Part shown: positions 6,878 to 10,815 of the stretch, piece after piece
How the letters are laid out: the number at the start of each line of letters is the position of its first letter
How positions within the stretch are numbered: the stretch's first letter is position 1
NCBI GenBank assembly: GCA_905209435.1
Contig: CAJLTE010000099.1
Location: forward strand, 1 to 10,815
DNA from: an uncultured Blautia sp.
Lineage (GTDB): Bacteria > Bacillota_A > Clostridia > Lachnospirales > Lachnospiraceae
Direction: 5' to 3'
DNA: 10,815 nucleotides
Program-made: the position numbers and the translations under genes
The notes under the pieces: model-generated
Told to the model about the DNA's origin: nothing
Seen by the model: only the letters and a program-made list of their open reading frames with translations
Database searches by the model: none

Positions 6878-8416
6878 TTGGCTAAGATACTTCTGGAAAT
6901 GAAAAATATTACCAAAACTTTCCCAGGTGTAAAAGCACTGGATAACGTTAATCTTCAGGTGGAAGAGGGCGAGATCCATGCTCTGGTCGGTGAAAATGGA
7001 GCCGGTAAATCTACCCTGATGAATGTATTAAGTGGTATTTATCCGTATGGAACATACGATGGTAATATTATTTATAACGGTGAAATCTGTAAATTCAATA
7101 CAATTAAAGACAGTGAAGAAAAAGGAATTGTAATCATTCACCAGGAACTGGCGCTGATCCCATATATGACGATCGGTGAAAATATGTATCTGGGCAATGA
7201 AAGAGGAAGTTCATTATCTATTAACTGGAATGAAACCTACGGAGAAGCAGATAAATATCTGAAAATAGTAGGACTTGAAGAATCCTCCAGAACTTTGATC
7301 AAGGATATTGGCGTAGGTAAACAGCAGCTGGTAGAAATCGCCAAGGCACTGGCAAAAAATGCTAAGCTTCTGATCCTGGACGAGCCTACTGCATCCTTAA
7401 ATGAGGATGATTCTCAGGCTTTGTTGGAACTGCTTCTGAAGTTTAAGGAACAGGGTATGACATCTATTATCATTTCCCATAAATTAAATGAAATTTCTTA
7501 TGTTGCGGATAAGATTACAGTTATCCGTGATGGTTCTACTATCGAGACTCTGGATAAGAAAAAAGATGACTTTTCCGAGCAGCGTATTATTCAGGGTATG
7601 GTAGGTCGTGAGATGACAGATCGATTCCCGAAACGTCCGGATGTAAAGATCGGGGATGTTTCCATGGAGGTTAAGAACTGGAATGTCTATCATCCGCTGT
7701 ACTCAGAGCGAAAAGTAGTAGATAATGTATCATTTAAGGTGCATAAGGGCGAAGTAGTAGGTATCTCCGGACTTATGGGTGCAGGACGTACAGAGCTTGC
7801 AATGAGTATTTTTGGAAAAAGTTATGGAACTAAGATTTCCGGTCAGGTATTTATGAACGGAAAAGAAGTAAAGCTGAATACTGTACAGGAAGCAATCGAT
7901 AACAAGCTTGCTTATGTCACAGAGGACAGAAAAGGAAATGGTCTGATCCTTTCCAAATCCATTAAGATGAATACTTCTCTTGCAAATATGAAGGGAGTCA
8001 GTAATGGAAAGGTTATTGACGCAGATAAAGAATATGCGGTGGCAGAGGATTACAGAAAGAAGTTGAAAACAAAATGTCCGTCTGTCGAGCAGAATGTAGG
8101 CAACTTAAGTGGTGGTAACCAGCAGAAAGTCCTTCTTGCAAAATGGATGTTTACAGAACCGGATATTCTGATCCTTGATGAGCCTACCCGTGGTATTGAC
8201 GTAGGTGCGAAATACGAAATTTACTGTATTATTAACGATCTGGTAGCAGCAGGAAAATCTGTCATCATGATTTCTTCTGAACTTCCGGAAGTACTTGGAA
8301 TGTCAGATAGAATCTATATCATGAATGAGGGCAAGTTCGTAGGTGAGGTCGGCAAAGAAGAGGCCACATCAGAACTGATCATGTCCAAGATCGTAAAATC
8401 AGGAAAAGGAGCGTAA
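6878..8416 (+). CDS. mmsA: Multiple-monosaccharide ABC transporter ATPase, MmsA/GguA type
   Basis: A 512-residue cytoplasmic protein with two fused ABC domains that powers sugar import through the permease encoded 5 bases downstream. The first domain has Walker [10 protein letters not shown] (38-46), Q-loop HQE (88-90), a degenerate signature [13 protein letters not shown] (146-158), Walker B LLILDEP (164-170) and switch His201. The second domain has GLMGAGRTE (298-306), where Arg304 replaces the Walker A lysine, then LSGGNQQK (410-417) and [11 protein letters not shown] (431-441). The Arg replacement is usual in sugar ABC ATPases of this class (XylG, RbsA, MglA) and does not mean inactivation. 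[10 protein letters not shown] and [19 protein letters not shown] fit the GguA/MmsA branch better than XylG. It starts at TTG behind a strong ribosome binding site. Length is typical for the family. Confidence 0.92.
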   Translation: MAKILLEMKNITKTFPGVKALDNVNLQVEEGEIHALVGENGAGKSTLMNVLSGIYPYGTYDGNIIYNGEICKFNTIKDSEEKGIVIIHQELALIPYMTIGENMYLGNERGSSLSINWNETYGEADKYLKIVGLEESSRTLIKDIGVGKQQLVEIAKALAKNAKLLILDEPTASLNEDDSQALLELLLKFKEQGMTSIIISHKLNEISYVADKITVIRDGSTIETLDKKKDDFSEQRIIQGMVGREMTDRFPKRPDVKIGDVSMEVKNWNVYHPLYSERKVVDNVSFKVHKGEVVGISGLMGAGRTELAMSIFGKSYGTKISGQVFMNGKEVKLNTVQEAIDNKLAYVTEDRKGNGLILSKSIKMNTSLANMKGVSNGKVIDADKEYAVAEDYRKKLKTKCPSVEQNVGNLSGGNQQKVLLAKWMFTEPDILILDEPTRGIDVGAKYEIYCIINDLVAAGKSVIMISSELPEVLGMSDRIYIMNEGKFVGEVGKEEATSELIMSKIVKSGKGA

Positions 8417-8421
8417 TAAAG

Positions 8422-9594
8422 ATGGAAAAAAAGATTAGTTTTTCAGAGATATTAAAGAAATATACCATGGTGCTTGTTCTTGTTCTGGTAGTTATCATGT
8501 TTGCTGTAAACACAAAGGGGGTTATGCTTCTTCCTCAGAATGTGAATAACCTTGTAGCCCAGAATGCGTATGTATTTATCCTTGCAACAGGTATGTTGTT
8601 CTGTATTCTGACTGGTGGTAATATTGACCTTTCTGTTGGTTCTGTTGTATGTTTTGTAGCAGCAGTTGGCGGTAAGATGATGGTTCTCAACAGTATGAAC
8701 CCATATCTTACAATGCTGGTTATGTTGCTTACAGGTATTGCCATCGGTGCATGGCAGGGATTCTGGATTGCATATGTAAGAATCCCACCGTTTATTGTAA
8801 CTCTGGCTGGTATGCTTGCGTTCCGTGGTCTTTCAAACGTAGTTTTACAAGGACAGACACTGGCACCAATGCCTGATTCTTACCTGGCACTGTTTAACAA
8901 TTATATTCCGGATCCATTTGGGAAAGAGGGATTTAATCTTATCTGTTTTGTAGTTGGTATTATTGTCTGTATTGTATATGTGTTGCTTGTTCTGAAGAAT
9001 CGTGCAGATCGTGTGAAGAAAGGGTACAGTGTAGATGCTTTTGGTGGCGTTGCAGTTAAGATGATTCTGATCTGTGTAGTTGTTCTTGCTTTTATGTTCC
9101 GTCTGGCTCAGTATAAAGGTATTCCGAATTCTCTGATCTGGGTAGCTGTGATTATTGCAATCTATACATATATTGCTTCCAAGACAACTACAGGACGTTA
9201 TTTCTATGCAGTTGGCGGTAATGAGAAGGCTACAAAGCTTTCCGGTATTAATACAAATAAGGTTTATTTCCTTGCTTATCTGAATATGGGTCTTCTGGCT
9301 GCTATTGCAGGTATGGTTACTATGGCCCGTCTGAATTCTGCCAATCCTCAGGCAGGTACAAACTTTGAGATGGATGCTATCGGTGCTTGTTTTATTGGTG
9401 GTGCTTCTGCTTATGGCGGAACCGGTACAGTTCCGGGGGTTATCATTGGTGCATTGCTGATGGGTGTTCTGAACTTAGGTATGAGTATCATGGGTATTGA
9501 CCAGAACCTGCAGAAGGTTGTTAAAGGTCTGGTTCTGCTGGCAGCGGTTATCTTTGATGTTGTTAGTAAGAGAAAATCTTTTATCGTAAAATAA
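8422..9594 (+). CDS. mmsB: Multiple-monosaccharide ABC transporter permease, MmsB/GguB type
   Basis: A 390-residue integral membrane protein of the branched-chain/ribose-type permease family (BPD_transp_2), expected to form the sugar channel as a dimer with the ATPase encoded just upstream. Hydrophobic segments are spread over the whole chain, with about ten likely helices; clear ones lie near 15-30, 49-64, 73-88, 96-115, 175-191, 212-227, 238-252, 283-302, 335-352 and 366-380. Family motifs include LTGGNIDLSVGS (63-74), RIPPFIVTLAGMLAFRG (120-136), VGGNEKATKLSGINT (264-278), the cytoplasmic loop that meets the ATPase, and CFIGGASAYGGTGTVPG (323-339). The polar stretch near 192-211 is the insertion typical of the MmsB/GguB branch, absent from shorter RbsC proteins. 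AAAGGAG (8405-8411) precedes the ATG. It is followed by a strong terminator and is the last gene of the operon. Confidence 0.92.
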   Translation: MEKKISFSEILKKYTMVLVLVLVVIMFAVNTKGVMLLPQNVNNLVAQNAYVFILATGMLFCILTGGNIDLSVGSVVCFVAAVGGKMMVLNSMNPYLTMLVMLLTGIAIGAWQGFWIAYVRIPPFIVTLAGMLAFRGLSNVVLQGQTLAPMPDSYLALFNNYIPDPFGKEGFNLICFVVGIIVCIVYVLLVLKNRADRVKKGYSVDAFGGVAVKMILICVVVLAFMFRLAQYKGIPNSLIWVAVIIAIYTYIASKTTTGRYFYAVGGNEKATKLSGINTNKVYFLAYLNMGLLAAIAGMVTMARLNSANPQAGTNFEMDAIGACFIGGASAYGGTGTVPGVIIGALLMGVLNLGMSIMGIDQNLQKVVKGLVLLAAVIFDVVSKRKSFIVK

Positions 9595-9629
9595 AAATTG
9601 TATATTCATTCTTAAATGGAAATTTTTTG

Positions 9630-9661
9630 CAGGGCTTGCAGGGTGCAGGCCCTGTTTTTTT
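9630..9661 (+). terminator. Intrinsic terminator of the transporter operon
   Basis: An 11-bp stem (9630-9640 with 9644-9654, one T/G wobble) closes a GGG loop and is followed directly by seven T residues (9655-9661). It begins 35 bases after the permease stop. Stem strength and an unbroken T run make this the clearest terminator in the window. Confidence 0.9.
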
Positions 9662-9721
9662 ACCGAAATCAAGTAAGTCTCCTGCTTTAATTGCGAATAT
9701 CTGTTTGACTTGACAGGGGAC

Positions 9722-9935
9722 GCGCAGAAAAATAGTGTGTTTGATGTGCGGTTTCGGCATCTAAGATATTCTAAGGCCAAGAAAATCTGCTAAAGGCATG
9801 AGCCGGCTTCTCAAACTCGCTCCGTCGCAGACTCCGCTCAGACAGTGATGCAGCCGGCTCATAACGCAGATTTTTTTGACCTAAGAATATCTAAGATACC
9901 TGCAAATGCACATCAAACACACTATTTTTCTGCGC
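9722..9935. repeat. 214-bp nested inverted repeat (long palindrome)
   Basis: Three nested arms. The outer arms are perfect over 28 bp (9722-9749 with 9908-9935). The middle arms are 35 bp (9756-9790 with 9866-9900) with four mismatches and one G/T wobble. The inner arms are a perfect 11 bp, ATGAGCCGGCT (9798-9808) with AGCCGGCTCAT (9852-9862). The central 43 bases (9809-9851) are richer in C and contain two CTCCG units. The repeat starts 61 bases after a strong terminator, so it is not needed as one. I see no clear target-site duplication at its ends. Candidates are a MITE-like element, a family of intergenic palindromic repeats mobilised in trans, or the gene of a highly structured RNA. The structure is certain; its nature is not. 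Confidence 0.9.
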
Positions 9936-9959
9936 TGGCTGCTGGCGATTTTTGGGGTA

Positions 9960-9988
9960 TTGGATTGAGTAAAAATGGACGATAAAAA
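9960..9988 (+). promoter_or_regulatory. Possible promoter of the PHP-domain gene
   Basis: TTGGAT (9960-9965) and TAAAAA (9983-9988) are separated by 17 bases. Each matches four of six consensus positions. They would start a transcript near 9995, about 80 bases before the preferred start codon. It is a modest match in AT-rich DNA. Confidence 0.33.
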
Positions 9989-10059
9989 TGGGTGGACGGA
10001 AAATTTGCTTGTGGAGGTAGAAGGATGGTCGTATAATGAGGGGGAATATTGTACGAAGT

Positions 10060-10065
10060 GAGGAG
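10060..10065 (+). promoter_or_regulatory. Ribosome binding site deciding the start at 10075
   Basis: GAGGAG lies nine bases before the ATG at 10075. The earlier in-frame ATG at 10036 has only AAGGA (10021-10025) ten bases upstream. The alignment of metal ligands with YcdX proteins, whose first histidine falls within ten residues of the N-terminus, also favours 10075. Confidence 0.55.
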
Positions 10066-10074
10066 TGGGTTGTT

Positions 10075-10797
10075 ATGAGATATAATTCAGTGTTGGATCT
10101 GCATACACATACTTTGGTGAGTGGTCATGCATATTGTTCTCTGAGGGAGATGGCGAAAGCGGCTGCAGATAAGGGACTGGAGGTTCTGGGGATTACGGAG
10201 CATGCGCCTGCTATGCCGGGGACCTGTCATAAGTATTATTTTGAGAATCTGAAAATTGTGCCCAGGGAGATGTATGGGATTCAGCTTCTTCTGGGGTCTG
10301 AGGTGAATATTCTGGATGCACAGGGGACTGTGGATCTGGTGCAGCGGACGTTGGAGAGGATGGATGTGGTGATCGCCAGTCTGCATATGCCATGCATGAA
10401 GCCGGGATCTAAGCTGGAGAATACAGAAAGCTATCTGAATGTGATGAAGAATCCGTATGTAAATATTATCGGGCATCCGGATGATGGGAGATATGAAATC
10501 GATTATGAGGCACTGATTCAGGGTGCGAAGGAATATGGGAAGGTTTTGGAACTGAATAATCATTCTATGGATCCGGACTGTAACCGGCAGAATGCTGTGG
10601 AGAATGATACTGTGATGCTGAATCTGTGTAAGAAATATCAGGTTCCGGTGGTGATGGACAGTGATGCTCATTTTGATCTTCTGATCGGGGAGTTTGATCG
10701 GGCGAGAGATCTGCTGGAAAAACTAGATTTTCCGGAAGAGCTGGTTCTTAATCGGTCTGTGGATGCAATAAGGAAGTATGTGAATCGTAAGTTCTGA
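10075..10797 (+). CDS. PHP-domain metal-dependent phosphatase, YcdX-like
   Basis: A 240-residue cytoplasmic hydrolase of the PHP superfamily, close in length to E. coli YcdX (about 245). All nine residues expected to hold a trinuclear metal centre are present in order: His10 and His12 in DLHTHT, His18, His43 in TEHAP, Glu76 in GSEVN, His104 in SLHMP, His134 in GHPDD, and Asp197 and His199 in SDAH. The spacing up to His134 mirrors YcdX exactly with a three-residue offset. Members are phosphatases with poorly defined natural substrates, so no specific reaction is assigned. A longer form from the ATG at 10036 would add 13 residues (MRGNIVRSEEWVV). Glycine codons here are often GGG, unlike the GGT/GGA use in the transporter genes, suggesting different expression or history. 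It is separated from the sugar operon by a terminator and a large repeat, so a functional link is not implied. Confidence 0.88.
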   Translation: MRYNSVLDLHTHTLVSGHAYCSLREMAKAAADKGLEVLGITEHAPAMPGTCHKYYFENLKIVPREMYGIQLLLGSEVNILDAQGTVDLVQRTLERMDVVIASLHMPCMKPGSKLENTESYLNVMKNPYVNIIGHPDDGRYEIDYEALIQGAKEYGKVLELNNHSMDPDCNRQNAVENDTVMLNLCKKYQVPVVMDSDAHFDLLIGEFDRARDLLEKLDFPEELVLNRSVDAIRKYVNRKF

Positions 10798-10815
10798 TAA
10801 ACTGAGAAGCAGTTA

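Larger units (their letters stand above)
9662..10035. other. 374-base intergenic region without a convincing gene
   Basis: It lies between the transporter terminator and the PHP gene. More than half is a large nested inverted repeat (9722-9935). A perfect TTGACA sits at 9710-9715, just outside its left edge, and a possible promoter for the next gene lies at 9960-9988. Short frames exist, such as 9975-10061 (28 codons), but none has a good ribosome binding site or a recognisable product. No tRNA or other known RNA was recognised. Confidence 0.7.

Noticed and set aside
9630..9935. CRISPR array
   Set aside because: The repeats are nested inverted arms, not regularly spaced direct repeats with unique spacers, and no cas gene is present.
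9722..9935. Intact insertion sequence
   Set aside because: There is no transposase frame between the arms and no clear target duplication. At most it is a non-autonomous element.
10087..10671. 194-codon minus-strand frame opposite the PHP gene
   Set aside because: Its composition is dominated by His, Ile and Gln with no domain, and the + strand gene has every family ligand.

Overview
The window looks like chromosome from a low-GC, Gram-positive gut-type Clostridia, most likely a Lachnospiraceae. This is inferred from the purine-rich ribosome binding sites, a lipoprotein signal, the AT-leaning codon use and the gene families present; no rRNA or marker gene fixes the genus. All seven genes lie on the + strand and form a sugar-sensing and sugar-uptake locus followed by one unrelated metal-dependent phosphatase-like gene.

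Region 1 (233-5449) is a tightly packed regulatory operon. A membrane-anchored sugar-binding-fold protein overlaps a sensor histidine kinase by 4 bp. An AraC-type response regulator follows, and it overlaps by 1 bp a lipoprotein closely resembling the D-xylose-binding protein XylF. The first three genes match in order and architecture the XylFII-LytS-YesN three-component system described for xylose sensing in Clostridium beijerinckii. The operon ends in a strong intrinsic terminator at 5524-5561.

Region 2 (5562-9661) is the transporter operon. A control segment (5562-5666) carries an extended -10, a cre-like site and a pair of direct repeats placed where an activator would bind. It is followed by a ChvE-type multiple-monosaccharide-binding protein, a double ABC ATPase (MmsA/GguA type, TTG start) and a ten-segment-type permease (MmsB/GguB type). 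Two non-terminator hairpins sit between the binding-protein gene and the ATPase gene, where they could favour excess binding protein. A strong terminator closes the operon.

Region 3 (9662-10035) is about 370 bp without a convincing gene. It is dominated by a 214-bp nested inverted repeat (9722-9935) whose outer 28 bp are perfect. Region 4 (10075-10797) is a YcdX-like PHP-domain hydrolase with all nine expected metal ligands.

Working model (inference): the anchored binding protein detects an extracellular pentose or related sugar and activates the kinase. The phosphorylated regulator then switches on the chvE-mmsA-mmsB promoter, with catabolite repression layered on top. The locus holds three sugar-binding proteins but only one ATPase/permease pair, so the role of the XylF-like lipoprotein is the main open question.
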